Shown here piece by piece: positions 39,868-49,085 of a stretch of 64,000 nt of DNA. Source of the DNA: Sphingomonas sp. 28-66-16 (GTDB taxonomy: Bacteria > Pseudomonadota > Alphaproteobacteria > Sphingomonadales > Sphingomonadaceae); assembly GCA_002281485.1 (NCBI GenBank), contig NCGF01000005.1, forward strand, positions 62,001 to 126,000. The letters are read 5' to 3'. Both the position numbers and the translations under genes were made by a program. Numbering within the stretch: the stretch's first letter is position 1; each line of letters begins with the position of its first letter. The notes beneath the pieces are model-generated. The model was not told the origin of the DNA and searched no databases. It saw only the letters and a program-made list of their open reading frames with translations.

Positions 39868-40107
39868 ATGAGCGACATCATCGCCGCCGACCAGCTTCGT
39901 CTCCTCATCGAGCGCATCGAGCGGCTCGAGGAAGAAAAGAAGGCGATGGCCGACGATATCAAGGACGTCTATGCCGAGGCCAAGGCGACCGGCTTCGACA
40001 CCAAGACGATGCGCACGATCGTGCGCTTGCGGAAGATGGAGAAGCACCACCGCGACGAAGCGGAAATGCTGCTGGAGACGTACAAGGCGGCGCTCGGGCT
40101 GGCGTGA
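39868..40107 (+). CDS. gapR: GapR-type DNA-binding protein (DUF2312)
   Basis: A 79-residue, almost fully helical protein: [19 protein letters not shown], then [19 protein letters not shown] and [19 protein letters not shown]. This is the DUF2312/UPF0335 family, whose Caulobacter member GapR binds AT-rich, overtwisted DNA ahead of forks and RNA polymerase and stimulates topoisomerases. Length and basic patches agree. Stands alone; the following 118 bases before yebC hold only weak dyads. Confidence 0.93.
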   Translation: MSDIIAADQLRLLIERIERLEEEKKAMADDIKDVYAEAKATGFDTKTMRTIVRLRKMEKHHRDEAEMLLETYKAALGLA

Positions 40108-40225
40108 CCAGGCCAGCAGGGTTGGCGCGGCGCTTGTCTTGGCGCTGCTTTTTCTTCTAACCGGGCGAGGGAGGGCAAGGCCTCGAGAGGCTCGGCCCGA
40201 ACGGTGACGAGTCAGGATCGATACG

Positions 40226-40969
40226 ATGGCAGGCCATTCGAAATTCAAGAACATCATGCATCGCAAGGGCGCGCAGGACAAGAAGCGCTCGGGCATGTTC
40301 TCCAAGCTCAGCCGCGAAATCACCGTGGCGGCGAAGATGGGGCTCCCCGATCCCGACATGAACCCGCGGCTGCGCGCGGCGGTCAACGCCGCCAAGGCGG
40401 CGTCGATGCCCAAGGACAATATCCAGCGCTCGATCGACAAGGCGAGCCGGGGCGATGCCGAGACCTATGAGGAAATCCGCTATGAGGGGTTTGGCCCCGG
40501 CGGCGTCTCGCTGATCATCGAGGCGCTCACCGACAATCGCAACCGCACCGCGACCAACGTCCGCACCGCCGTCTCGAAGAATGGCGGCAATCTGGGGGCG
40601 TCGGGTTCGGTGAGCCACGCCTTCGACCGGATGGGGCTGATCAGCTACCCGGCGAGCGCCGGCGATGCCGAAAAGGTGTTCGAAGCGGCACTCGAAGCCG
40701 GCGCCGAAGATGTGACGTCGAGCGAGGAGGGCCACGAAATCTGGACCGCGCAGGGCGATCTCCACGAGGTGGTCAAGGCGCTCGAACCGGTGCTCGGCGA
40801 GCCCGAGGGCGCCAAGCTCGCCTGGCGCCCGCAGACGATGGTCGATGTCGGCGAGGAGGATGCCGGCACTTTGTTCAAGCTGATCGACACGCTCGATGAT
40901 GACGACGACGTCCAGACGGTCTGGGGCAATTACGAAGTGTCCGATGCGGTGATGGAGAAGCTTGGTTGA
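40226..40969 (+). CDS. yebC: YebC/PmpR family protein
   Basis: A 247-residue protein starting [20 protein letters not shown], the family signature, with [20 protein letters not shown] in the middle and an acidic C-terminal domain. Family members have been described as transcription regulators and, more recently, as translation factors that relieve ribosome stalling at proline stretches. It lies upstream of the ruv genes, as in many bacteria. A CTCTCCC-cat-GGGAGAG hairpin (40980-40996) follows the stop. Confidence 0.96.
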   Translation: MAGHSKFKNIMHRKGAQDKKRSGMFSKLSREITVAAKMGLPDPDMNPRLRAAVNAAKAASMPKDNIQRSIDKASRGDAETYEEIRYEGFGPGGVSLIIEALTDNRNRTATNVRTAVSKNGGNLGASGSVSHAFDRMGLISYPASAGDAEKVFEAALEAGAEDVTSSEEGHEIWTAQGDLHEVVKALEPVLGEPEGAKLAWRPQTMVDVGEEDAGTLFKLIDTLDDDDDVQTVWGNYEVSDAVMEKLG

Positions 40970-40979
40970 GCCTATTCCT

Positions 40980-40996
40980 CTCTCCCCATGGGAGAG
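40980..40996. repeat. short hairpin after yebC
   Basis: CTCTCCC (40980-40986) pairs with GGGAGAG (40990-40996) around CAT. No U-run; it may be a transcript end, a processing site or a dispersed repeat between yebC and ruvC. Confidence 0.35.
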
Positions 40997-41114
40997 CGAG
41001 GGGCCCATGCGACGCATGGAAGGGCGAGGGTGTGGTCCGATCGCCGTCCGCCCGTTCCCCTAGCCCGTCGGCGGCGTTTGCGCTCCCACCCGCTCGCTGC
41101 GGGAGCGAGACAGC

Positions 41115-41606
41115 TTGATCATCCTCGGACTCGACCCCGGGCTCGGCACCACGGGCTGGGGGCTGATCCGCGCCGACGGCAATCGCCTGTCGCACCTCGC
41201 CAATGGCAAGCTCAAAACCGACAGCGCGGCGTCGCTGCCGCGTCGGCTCGCGCATCTCGACGCGATGCTTGCCGCGCTCGTCGCCGATCACGCGCCCGAC
41301 AGCGCAGCGGTCGAGGAGGTGTTCGTCAACGCCAACCCGCAATCGACCTTGAAGCTCGGCCAGGCGCGCGGCGTCGCGATCTGCGCGGTCGCGCGCAGCG
41401 GGATCGATGTCGGCGAATATGCCGCCCGGCTCGTCAAGAAGTCAGTGGTCGGCACGGGGGCCGCCGAAAAGGCGCAGGTCCATGCGATGGTCGCGCGGCT
41501 GCTGCCCGGGGTGAGGATCGACGGCCCCGATGCCGCCGACGCGCTCGCGGTCGCGATCTGTCACGCGCATCATCTTGCAAGCGCCAGGGCGACGGCGGGA
41601 AGATAG
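41115..41606 (+). CDS. ruvC: Holliday junction endonuclease RuvC
   Basis: A 163-residue resolvase. Acidic catalytic residues are D7 in [16 protein letters not shown]67 in [19 protein letters not shown], and D139/D142 in [15 protein letters not shown]. It starts with TTG at 41115, the only codon that gives the family N-terminus; GGGAG lies about 10 bases before. It nicks Holliday junctions held by RuvAB. Upstream yebC and downstream ruvA are co-directional, but a 196-base gap without a recognisable gene separates ruvC from ruvA. Confidence 0.97.
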   Translation: MIILGLDPGLGTTGWGLIRADGNRLSHLANGKLKTDSAASLPRRLAHLDAMLAALVADHAPDSAAVEEVFVNANPQSTLKLGQARGVAICAVARSGIDVGEYAARLVKKSVVGTGAAEKAQVHAMVARLLPGVRIDGPDAADALAVAICHAHHLASARATAGR

Positions 41607-41802
41607 CCGCGCCGCCCTGATTTCGCTTTCCTACACGCGCCTGTTCCGGTTACGTGCCGGCGATGCAGATGCCCGCCCGATCGACTGCCGCCGCTGCCCG
41701 CTCCGATACCCTATGCGGTTCGACGTGGCGCTCGCCTTGCGGGTCAGGTTGCAGGTCGTTGGTATCCGCAACCTCCGCAACTCTCCCGCGCCGCGACCAG
41801 CA

Positions 41803-42396
41803 ATGATCGCGCATCTGAAAGGGCGGCTTGACGCAACCGGGATCGATCACGCCGTGATCGACGTCGGCGGGGTCGGCTATCTGGTCGGCGCGTCGTCGCG
41901 AACGCTCGCCGCGATCGGCCCGGTGGGCGAGGCGGTGATGCTCCACACCGAAATGCTCGTCGGCGAGGAGTTCATCCGGCTGGTCGGCTTCGCCAGCGCC
42001 GGCGAGCGCGACTGGTTCCGGTTGCTGACCGGCGTTCAGGGAGTCGGCGCGCGCGTCGCGCTTGCCATCCTCTCGGCGCTCGAGCCCGACGATCTCTCCC
42101 GCGCCATCGCCGCGCAGGACAAGGCGATGGTCGCGCGCGCCAACGGCGTCGGCCCGAAACTCGCCGAGCGGATCGTGCGCGAACTGAAGGACAAGGTCGG
42201 CGGGGTCGCGATCGGCGGGGCGAACGTCGCTTTTGCCCCAGCGGGGGCGGGTGCTGACGCGATCTCCGCCCTCCTCAACCTGGGCTTCCGACCGGCCGAA
42301 GCGGCCGGCGCCGTCGCAACGGCGGAAGAAGAACTGGGCGCCGGCGCGACGCTCGACGCGCTGGTGCGGCTGGCCCTCAGGAAGGCGGCGAAATAG
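41803..42396 (+). CDS. ruvA: Holliday junction branch migration protein RuvA
   Basis: A 197-residue RuvA. N-terminal OB fold ([20 protein letters not shown]), tandem helix-hairpin-helix region ([17 protein letters not shown] and [19 protein letters not shown]) that grips the junction, a Gly/Ala linker and the C-terminal domain III ([12 protein letters not shown]) that contacts RuvB. ATG 41803 gives normal length; the open frame upstream to 41530 overlaps ruvC and lacks homology. The ribosome-binding site is weak. Confidence 0.97.
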   Translation: MIAHLKGRLDATGIDHAVIDVGGVGYLVGASSRTLAAIGPVGEAVMLHTEMLVGEEFIRLVGFASAGERDWFRLLTGVQGVGARVALAILSALEPDDLSRAIAAQDKAMVARANGVGPKLAERIVRELKDKVGGVAIGGANVAFAPAGAGADAISALLNLGFRPAEAAGAVATAEEELGAGATLDALVRLALRKAAK

Positions 42397-42399
42397 CCG

Positions 42400-42720
42400 T
42401 CAGCGGCGATCGTCCACCGCCGACCATCCCTTCGCCTCGTCGACAAAGGCGTCACGGCCGCGCTTGTCGTAAAGGCACAGCATCGTCCCGCGGGCCCCTT
42501 TCATATGCGGCTGCGGCCAGATGCCCGACACCAGCAGCGCAACCTTGCCGACCCGATCGTCGAAACCGATCACCGACGAGGTCTGGGCGTTCCTGAACTT
42601 GCTGGCGGTGATGCACGCCGCGCGGACCTCGCCGTCGAACTTGCTCCAGGCGTCGGGGCCCGAGGCGGCGGCAGGGGCGGCGATCAGCAGCGCAGCAATC
42701 ATGGGCAGGGTATGGCGCAT
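42400..42720 (-). CDS. small secreted protein, function unknown
   Basis: A 106-residue protein with a clean signal peptide (MRHTLPMIAALLIAAPAAASG). The mature part AWSKFDGEVRAACITASKF then SSVIGFDDRVGKVALLVSG and GTMLCLYDKRG contains two cysteines. It lies on the opposite strand between ruvA and ruvB, 3 bases from the ruvA stop, so the ruvAB transcript, if continuous, would be antisense to it. I do not recognise the family. Confidence 0.75.
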   Translation of the reverse strand: MRHTLPMIAALLIAAPAAASGPDAWSKFDGEVRAACITASKFRNAQTSSVIGFDDRVGKVALLVSGIWPQPHMKGARGTMLCLYDKRGRDAFVDEAKGWSAVDDRR

Positions 42721-42856
42721 CGGTCGGTCCTTGAAATGGCGTTGCGACCGTCATTGGCATAAACATGCGACCACGCAATGACGGTGGCCGGGTAATTATC
42801 GATTTACAAAGCCCATAGGCAGCGGGGCCCGGTTGGGCTAGCGACGATCAACGCCA

Positions 42857-43885
42857 ATGACCGACGACCGTCTCCTCGCCGGGGCGCGCAAGCCCGAAGA
42901 CATCGATGCGGCGCTGCGCCCGAAATCGCTCGACGAGTTCGTCGGGCAAAAGGCCGCGCGCGAGAATCTGCAGGTGTTCATCAATGCCGCCCGGGCGCGC
43001 GGCGACGCACTAGATCATGTGCTGTTCTTCGGCCCGCCGGGGCTCGGCAAGACGACGCTCGCGCAGATCATCGCCCGCGAGTTGGGGGTGGGGTTCCGCG
43101 CAACGTCCGGGCCGGTGATCGCCAAATCGGGCGATCTCGCCGCGCTGCTGACCAATCTCGAGGACGGCGACGTACTGTTCATCGACGAGATTCACCGGCT
43201 CGCGCCCGCCGTCGAGGAAATCCTCTATCCGGCGATGGAGGATCGCGCGCTCGATCTGATGATCGGCGAAGGGCCCTCGGCGCGCAGCGTGCGGATCGAT
43301 TTGCCCAAATTCACTCTCGTCGGCGCGACGACTCGGCAGGGCTTGCTGACGACGCCGCTGCGGGACCGATTCGGCATCCCGGTGCGGTTGCATTTCTACA
43401 CCGTCGACGAACTCGAAAAGGTCGTCGCGCGCGCGGCGCGGCTGCTCGATCTCGCGCTGTCGCCCGATGGCGCGCGCGAAGTGGCGCGGCGCTCGCGCGG
43501 GACGCCGCGGATCGCCGGGCGGCTGCTGCGGCGCGTCCGCGATTTCGCGCACGCTGCCGGCCACGCCATGGTCGATGCTGCCGCCGCCGACGCGGCGCTC
43601 AACCGGCTCGAGGTCGATGCGCTTGGGCTCGACGCGATGGACCGGCGTTACCTGACGATGATCGCTGACGTTTATCGCGGCGGCCCGGTCGGGGTCGAGA
43701 CGCTCGCGGCCGGCCTGAGCGAGCCGCGCGACACGATCGAGGAGGTGATCGAGCCCTATCTGATCCAGCTCGGCCTCGTCGCGCGGACGGCGCGCGGGCG
43801 CTGCCTCAATGTGCTGGGCTGGAAGCATCTCGGCCTCAATCCGCCCGCCGGCAGCCAGGAAGGGTTGTTCGACCCGGTCGGTTGA
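42857..43885 (+). CDS. ruvB: Holliday junction branch migration helicase RuvB
   Basis: A 342-residue AAA+ motor. Walker A GPPGLGKT (59-66), Walker [12 protein letters not shown], sensor [18 protein letters not shown] and the C-terminal winged-helix DNA-binding domain ([20 protein letters not shown]). Normal length. With RuvA it drives branch migration. Separated from ruvA by 460 bases that carry a gene on the other strand, so it must have its own promoter or be read through antisense. Confidence 0.98.
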   Translation: MTDDRLLAGARKPEDIDAALRPKSLDEFVGQKAARENLQVFINAARARGDALDHVLFFGPPGLGKTTLAQIIARELGVGFRATSGPVIAKSGDLAALLTNLEDGDVLFIDEIHRLAPAVEEILYPAMEDRALDLMIGEGPSARSVRIDLPKFTLVGATTRQGLLTTPLRDRFGIPVRLHFYTVDELEKVVARAARLLDLALSPDGAREVARRSRGTPRIAGRLLRRVRDFAHAAGHAMVDAAAADAALNRLEVDALGLDAMDRRYLTMIADVYRGGPVGVETLAAGLSEPRDTIEEVIEPYLIQLGLVARTARGRCLNVLGWKHLGLNPPAGSQEGLFDPVG

Positions 43886-43901
43886 GCAGCGAACGCCCGC
43901 G

Positions 43902-44087
43902 CTATTTCCGACTGCGCCGCCATTTTGGAATGCCGATCACCGCCGCGACGATCAGCGTCAGGATCAGCCCCATCATCATGCCGGCCCAGAATTCGGAGGA
44001 CCGGATCGCGCCGTGCTGCGCCAGGATGCCGATGGTCGCAATGATGGCCGCCAATAAGGCGAGCGCGATGATCTTTCTGCGCGGCAT
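43902..44087 (-). CDS. small two-helix membrane protein
   Basis: A 61-residue protein with two hydrophobic helices (IIALALLAAIIATIGILA and AGMMMGLILTLIVAAVIGI) and a basic tail PKWRRSRK. ATG 44087 is preceded by AGGGAG at proper distance; an upstream TTG at 44105 overlapping the XRE stop is the alternative. Last gene of a three-gene minus-strand unit with an XRE regulator and a larger membrane protein. Function unknown. Confidence 0.75.
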   Translation of the reverse strand: MPRRKIIALALLAAIIATIGILAQHGAIRSSEFWAGMMMGLILTLIVAAVIGIPKWRRSRK

Positions 44088-44101
44088 GATCGTCTCCCTG
44101 A

Positions 44102-44314
44102 TCAATCCTGGTCGTTGAGAAAAAATACTGCTTCGACCGCCCGGCCGAGCGCGCGGGCCAGCTTGAGCGCGAGCAGGGCCGACGGGACGAACACCTCGTT
44201 TTCGACGGTGTTGATCGTCTTGCGGCTGACGCCCACGCGCTCGGCAAGTTCCGCCTGGGTCAGGCCGGCGTCGCTGCGCAGCGTTTTCAGATGGTTGCCC
44301 AGCCGTTCAGCCAC
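44102..44314 (-). CDS. XRE-family transcriptional regulator
   Basis: A 70-residue single-domain Cro/C1-type helix-turn-helix protein: LGNHLKTLRSDAGLTQAELA, then ERVGVSRKTINTVENE. This compact YgzD-like type often regulates a linked membrane-protein gene. Its start overlaps the end of the upstream membrane-protein gene by 8 bases, so translation is coupled. The tandem TGTAAC-N6-GTTACA palindromes upstream of the operon are its likely binding site (autoregulation, inferred). Confidence 0.92.
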   Translation of the reverse strand: MAERLGNHLKTLRSDAGLTQAELAERVGVSRKTINTVENEVFVPSALLALKLARALGRAVEAVFFLNDQD

Positions 44315-44780
44315 GCCCGTGCGCCACCGCTTCCAGCCAGGCGAACCGCCCCAGCGCCGCCGCCTCTGCGATCAGCATCGCGATCAGGGCAAATCGCCGC
44401 AGTTCGGGAGCGGCCAGGTGACCCAGCAACGCGCCGATTTCGGGAAAGGACAGGGCGTAGCCGCCGATCGCGACGATGAGCGCCGCCCAAAAACCGGCAG
44501 CCAGGCTGCGCTGGCGGTGGTCGCGGGTCACCTCGTCGTTGAGCAGCGCCCTGAGTTGCCCCGGCGCGGCCAGCGCACCGCCACTCGCGACCAGCAGCGC
44601 GCCCAGCATGACGACCGCCAGGAACATGATCGGGACAGCGATTCCGAATGCTGGACCGTCGAGCGCCGGGCCCATCGTGCCCGCCATGATGGCAAGGCCG
44701 AGCATCAGCAGCGCGATCAGGCCGAGAAGGACGATTCGGCCGCGCCCCAGTTCATCGATCTTCTCGATATCATTCGCCAT
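44307..44780 (-). CDS. four-helix membrane protein linked to XRE regulator
   Basis: A 157-residue integral membrane protein with four predicted helices (IVLLGLIALLMLGLAIM, GIAVPIMFLAVVMLGALLV, AGFWAALIVAIGGYALSF, RFALIAMLIAEAAALGRF) and a cytoplasmic loop ALLNDEVTRDHRQR between the second and third. Three consecutive ATGs are possible; AGGA is best spaced for the third (44780). First gene of the operon controlled by the palindromic site. Proteins of this layout next to small XRE regulators are common in sphingomonads; function unknown. Confidence 0.8.
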   Translation of the reverse strand: MANDIEKIDELGRGRIVLLGLIALLMLGLAIMAGTMGPALDGPAFGIAVPIMFLAVVMLGALLVASGGALAAPGQLRALLNDEVTRDHRQRSLAAGFWAALIVAIGGYALSFPEIGALLGHLAAPELRRFALIAMLIAEAAALGRFAWLEAVAHGRG

Positions 44781-44812
44781 CATCATTTTCCTGCCCGCTG
44801 CCCCGGCCGCTC

Positions 44813-44848
44813 TGTAACCTAGAAGTTACATGTAACCCATGCGTTACA
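44813..44848. promoter_or_regulatory. two tandem palindromic operators TGTAAC-N6-GTTACA
   Basis: Two perfect palindromes stand head to tail with no spacer: TGTAAC (44813-44818) / GTTACA (44825-44830) and TGTAAC (44831-44836) / GTTACA (44843-44848). Each is 18 bases. They cover the likely -10 and spacer of the promoter of the XRE operon and lie 33 bases from its first start codon, the expected place for autorepression by the encoded regulator. Confidence 0.78.
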
Positions 44849-44858
44849 TTGGAGTCAA
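44830..44858 (-). promoter_or_regulatory. probable promoter of the XRE/membrane-protein operon
   Basis: On the minus strand TTGACT (44853-44858) is followed after 17 bases by TTACAT (44830-44835). The -35 is good, the -10 weak. The operators overlap it. Transcription would start near 44823. Confidence 0.5.
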
Positions 44859-44897
44859 TGGGTTCCGTCGCTGGAATGGGTCGGCTAAGGCCGGTTC

Positions 44898-45383
44898 ATG
44901 ACGTCAGATCCGCAGGACAGGCCGGTGGAAGGCCGCTTCGTCGGTCGCGAGCACCGCCTGCCGGTGCGCGTCTATTTCGAGGACACCGACCTGTCGGGGA
45001 TCGTTTATCACGCCAACTATCTGCGCTGGATGGAGCGCGGCCGGTCAGACATGCTGCGGCGTGCCGGGATCGACCAGCGCGCCGCATTCGAGGCGGGCGA
45101 GGGCGCTTATGCCGTCAGCGATCTCGCGATCCGCTATCGCGCGCCGGCGCGGCTCGACGACGCGCTGGTCGTGATCAGCCGATTGCACAAGATTCGGCCC
45201 GCATCGTGCCGCATTCATCAACGAGTCATGCGAAGCGGGTTGTTATTGGCCGAGGCCGAGGTGACGGCGGCCTTTGTCGCGCCATCGGGGCGGGCGCGTC
45301 GGCAGCCGTCTTCATGGATCGCGGCGTTCGAACGATTGTTGTGGGTGGATGATACGGATTTGGGGGATTCGGGAGCGCTATGA
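44898..45383 (+). CDS. ybgC: tol-pal system-associated acyl-CoA thioesterase
   Basis: A 161-residue hot-dog-fold thioesterase. RVYFEDTDLSGIVYHANYL has the catalytic Asp and the His of the 4-hydroxybenzoyl-CoA thioesterase/YbgC family; RWMERGRSDMLRRAGI follows. It hydrolyses acyl-CoA and is tied to envelope lipid metabolism through its place at the head of the tol-pal operon. The stop overlaps the tolQ start by 4 bases (ATGA). Confidence 0.95.
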   Translation: MTSDPQDRPVEGRFVGREHRLPVRVYFEDTDLSGIVYHANYLRWMERGRSDMLRRAGIDQRAAFEAGEGAYAVSDLAIRYRAPARLDDALVVISRLHKIRPASCRIHQRVMRSGLLLAEAEVTAAFVAPSGRARRQPSSWIAAFERLLWVDDTDLGDSGAL

Positions 45384-46083
45384 ATTTCGTACTGAATACG
45401 GATGCATCGACATTGTCGCCGGTCGCGTTGTTCCTGCAGGCCGATATCGTCGTCAAGATCGTGATGGTCGGGCTGCTGGCGGCGAGCGTGTGGACCTGGG
45501 GGATCATCGTCGGCTTCGCGCTCAAGATCGGGCGCACGCGAAAACGCGGCGAGCGCTTCGAGCGCGATTTCTGGAAGGCCGAGGATATCGATGCGTTTCA
45601 CCGGATCGAGGGCGATTCCGATCTGCCGATCGCCCGGGTGTTTTCAGCCGGGGTCGCCGAATGGCGGCGATCGACGGCGGGCGCCGCGATCGACCGCGAA
45701 GGCACGCGCGAGCGGCTGGCGACGGCGATGGGGGCGTCGGTCGCCGGCGAGGTCGACAAGCTGGCCGATCGGCTCAACATCCTCGCGACGGTCGGCTCGG
45801 TTGCCCCCTTTGTCGGGCTGTTCGGTACCGTCTGGGGGATCATGCGCGCCTTTGCCGGCATCGCCCAGCAACAGAGCACGTCGCTCGCGGTGGTCGCTCC
45901 GGGCATCGCCGAAGCGCTGTTTGCGACCGCGATCGGCCTGTTCGCGGCCATTCCGGCGGTGATCGCCTATAATCGCTTCAGCCACGGCATCAATCGAATC
46001 GAGGCGCGGCTGCACCGCTTTGCCGACGGCTTTCATTCCACCCTCAGCCGCCAGCTCGAGGGCCCGATGGGCAAGAAGGGTTG

Positions 46084-46084
<1 letters not shown>
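45380..46084 (+). CDS. tolQ: Tol-Pal system protein TolQ
   Basis: A 234-residue inner-membrane proton-channel subunit of the ExbB/MotA family with three helices (IVVKIVMVGLLAASVWTWG, VAPFVGLFGTVWGIM, APGIAEALFATAIGLFAAIP). The third contains the channel Thr. The conserved ILATVGSVAPFVGLFGTVWG segment is present. Coupled on both sides: 4-base overlap with ybgC, 1 base with tolR. Confidence 0.97.
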
Positions 46085-46520
<436 letters not shown>

Positions 46521-46524
<4 letters not shown>

Positions 46525-46649
46525 CGGTCGGCGCCCTGCTGTTCCACCGTTTGCCGTTCGCTGCGAACGTCGTTGCGGCGCGCCGCGCCGTGCCCCGGCT
46601 CGCGCCGCTGCCGCGCGCCGTGGCGGCGTTCGGCGCCGGGCGGGCATGA
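46521..46649 (+). CDS. possible 42-aa ORF between tolR and tolA
   Basis: An ATG overlaps the tolR stop (ATGA) and opens 43 codons ending in TGA just before the presumed tolA ribosome-binding site. The product, starting MTVGALLFHRLPFAANVVAA, is Ala/Arg-rich and without clear motif. The coupling arrangement is suggestive, but high GC makes chance frames of this length easy; it may only carry ribosomes toward tolA. Confidence 0.3.
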
Positions 46650-46659
46650 GGGCAGGGGC

Positions 46660-47547
46660 GTGGATCGGACCGATCAGGCCGGACTGGCCATCGCTTTTGT
46701 CGGGCATGCGATCCTGTTCGGGCTGCTGTCGGCGAGCCTTGCCGGCAGGCAGCCGCCGGTGAAGCCGTTGCAGACCCCGATCGACGTGTCGCTCGTCGAT
46801 GAGGTTGGCCTGGTGGCAAAGGCGCCGCAATCGACCGTGCCGCCCGCCGAAACCCGGGCGCCGGATCCCGGGCCGCCCGAGGATGCCGCGCCTCCCGAGC
46901 CCAAGCCGGCGGCACCCGTCCCGGTGCCGCCCGCCCCCCAGCCCAAGGCCGCGCCACCCCCCAAGCCGGCCGAGGTCGCCAAACCGCAGCCACCCAAGAA
47001 GCCCGCGCCCGAGAGCAAGCGCGAGGTCGCCAAGGTGACCCCCAAGCGCGAGGCGGCGCCCGACGCCGAGGCCAGGCCATCGCGCAAGCCCTCGACCGGG
47101 AGCGATGCCGCCGCCACCAAATCGCGACCGCGAAGCTCGCGGCTGGGCGATGACTTCCTCAAAGGCCTGTCCGATCAGCCGACCAAGAGCCGTTCGGTCA
47201 CGCCGCGCGCGGCGGTGATCGATGCTCGTGCGCTCGCCGCCATCCAGGATGCGATCCGGCGCCAGATTCAGCCCTGTGCCGATCGCCAGGTCAATCCCGG
47301 GCCCGGCGCCAACGAAGTCGTGACGGTGCTCAACCTGCGGCTCAATCCCGACGGCACGCTCGCCTCGACGCCGACGGTGGTGCGTCAAAGCGGGACAGAT
47401 GGAGAGGGCGGCCGATACGCGCGGCGGGTCATCGATCTGGGAATAGCCGCTTTCAAGGGGTGCTCGCCGCTTCGGCTGCCGCCCGAATATTATCAGACGC
47501 CCAATGGCGGCTGGAACAATATTAACTACAATTGGCAACTTCGATGA
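46660..47547 (+). CDS. tolA: Tol-Pal system protein TolA (energy-transducing, TonB-like)
   Basis: A 295-residue protein: one N-terminal membrane helix (AIAFVGHAILFGLLSASL), a long Pro/Lys/Ala/Glu linker (residues 40-165, for example PPKPAEVAKPQPPKKPAPES) spanning the periplasm, and a C-terminal domain with VVTVLNLRLNPDGTLASTP and an IQPCAD/KGCSPL cysteine pair. I place the start at GTG 46660 after GGCAGGGG, since VDRTDQAGLAIAFVGH matches the family start; the open frame begins earlier at 46573. Links the TolQR motor to TolB and Pal. Confidence 0.9.
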   Translation: MDRTDQAGLAIAFVGHAILFGLLSASLAGRQPPVKPLQTPIDVSLVDEVGLVAKAPQSTVPPAETRAPDPGPPEDAAPPEPKPAAPVPVPPAPQPKAAPPPKPAEVAKPQPPKKPAPESKREVAKVTPKREAAPDAEARPSRKPSTGSDAAATKSRPRSSRLGDDFLKGLSDQPTKSRSVTPRAAVIDARALAAIQDAIRRQIQPCADRQVNPGPGANEVVTVLNLRLNPDGTLASTPTVVRQSGTDGEGGRYARRVIDLGIAAFKGCSPLRLPPEYYQTPNGGWNNINYNWQLR

Positions 47548-47560
47548 AGGTGATTCCGGC

Positions 47561-49003
47561 ATGATCGATCGCGCTATTAATCCCATCCGCTGGCTGGCAG
47601 CGTTGGCGATCTGCGGCAGCGTGCCGGTCGCGGCCCAGCTGACGGCCCCGGCGCCGGTGAGCCAACCCCAATCGCCGGTGCCGGGCCAGCCGGCGCCGCA
47701 GCCACAACCGACTCAGGCACCCGCTGCCGGCCAGTCACCGCCGCCACTTGAAGTCTCGGTGACCGGCGGCATCTCGGCGCCACTGCCGATCGCCATCCCG
47801 GTGATGCCGACCGCGGCCGTCGTGCAGACGGCGGCTGGCGCGACCGACATGCTCGGCCGCCAGCTCGCCGAGGTGATGACGGCCGATCTGAAGAATTCGG
47901 GGCTGTTCAGCCCGCTCGGGCCAGCCGCGCTCAAGCCGATCGATTATCCCGAGGTGACCGCGCCGACCTTCGATTATTGGGGTGGCACCGGCGCGCAGGC
48001 GCTCGTGCAGGGCTTCATCCGCGCCAATGGCGACGGCACGCTGACGGTTGGCTGCTATCTGTACGACGTGTTCGCGCGCACCGAGCTCACCCGGCAGGGC
48101 TTCGTCGTCCAGCCGTCGGACTGGCGCCGCGCCGCGCACAAATGCGCCGACATGGTCTATACCCGGCTGACCGGCGAGGGGCCCTATTTCGACAGCCGGG
48201 TGATCTATGTTTCAGAAACCGGCCCCAAGGACCACCGCATCAAGCGGCTGGCGATCATGGATCAGGACGCCGCCAACCATCGCTTCCTGACCAACGGCCA
48301 GTCGATCGTGCTGACGCCGCGTTTTGCGCCCAACCAGCAGTCGATCGTCTACATGAGCTACATCAACGATCGCCCGTCGATCTATGTCTATGACATCGGC
48401 AGCGGTCGTCAGCGGCTGGTGGTCTCGAACGAGAATCTGACCTTCGCGCCGCGCTTCTCGCCCGACGGCCGCTACATCCTGTTTTCGATGTCGGTGGCCG
48501 GCAATATCGACATCTATCGGGTCGCGGCATCGGGCGGCACGCCGCAGCGACTGACCAACGCGCCGGGCATCGACACCGGCGGCAGCTATTCGCCCGACGG
48601 ATCGAAGATCGTCTTCGAAAGCGATCGCTCGGGCGGCCAGCAACTCTATGTGATGAACGCCGACGGTTCGGATCAGCACCGCATCAGCTTTGGTGGCGGG
48701 CGCTATGCCACCCCGGTGTGGAGCCCGCGCGGCGATCTGATCGCGTTCACCCGCGTTTCGGGCAATTTCCGGATCGGCATCATGAGCCCGACGGGCGGCG
48801 GCGAGCAATTGCTGACCGACGACTGGCAGGATGAATCCCCGAGCTGGTCGCCCAACGGCCGGGTGCTGATGTTCTTCCGATCCGGCCAGGGCCGGTCCGG
48901 TACCGCCGATCTCTGGTCAGTCGATCTGACCGGGGTGAACGAGCGCAAGCTCGCAACTCCCCTTGATGGCTCCGACCCCGGCTGGGGGCCACTCAGGCCG
49001 TAA
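47561..49003 (+). CDS. tolB: Tol-Pal system beta-propeller protein TolB
   Basis: A 480-residue periplasmic protein. Signal peptide near WLAALAICGSVPVAAQ; a Pro/Gln-rich stretch (about 30-65) extends the N-terminus beyond typical TolB; then the N-terminal domain and six-bladed propeller (APRFSPDGRYILFSMS, GSYSPDGSKIVFESDRSGG, PSWSPNGRVLMFFR). AAGGTGA precedes ATG 47561. TolB bridges Pal and TolA at the division septum. Confidence 0.97.
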   Translation: MIDRAINPIRWLAALAICGSVPVAAQLTAPAPVSQPQSPVPGQPAPQPQPTQAPAAGQSPPPLEVSVTGGISAPLPIAIPVMPTAAVVQTAAGATDMLGRQLAEVMTADLKNSGLFSPLGPAALKPIDYPEVTAPTFDYWGGTGAQALVQGFIRANGDGTLTVGCYLYDVFARTELTRQGFVVQPSDWRRAAHKCADMVYTRLTGEGPYFDSRVIYVSETGPKDHRIKRLAIMDQDAANHRFLTNGQSIVLTPRFAPNQQSIVYMSYINDRPSIYVYDIGSGRQRLVVSNENLTFAPRFSPDGRYILFSMSVAGNIDIYRVAASGGTPQRLTNAPGIDTGGSYSPDGSKIVFESDRSGGQQLYVMNADGSDQHRISFGGGRYATPVWSPRGDLIAFTRVSGNFRIGIMSPTGGGEQLLTDDWQDESPSWSPNGRVLMFFRSGQGRSGTADLWSVDLTGVNERKLATPLDGSDPGWGPLRP

Positions 49004-49085
49004 AGTTTGACAGCGAGGGGATCGAAGCCCCACTTTAAGCGCTCAACCGAGAGCGAAAACGAAACCAGTCGAAGGAGGACTAATC

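Noticed and set aside
41607-41802. A gene in the ruvC-ruvA gap
   Set aside because: The frame open upstream of ruvA has no start signal or homology and is Arg/Pro-rich; I see nothing definite in these 196 bases.
44813-44848. Start of a CRISPR-like or iteron array
   Set aside because: Only two units, each a palindrome without variable spacers, located in a promoter; an operator explains them better. No cas or replication gene is near.
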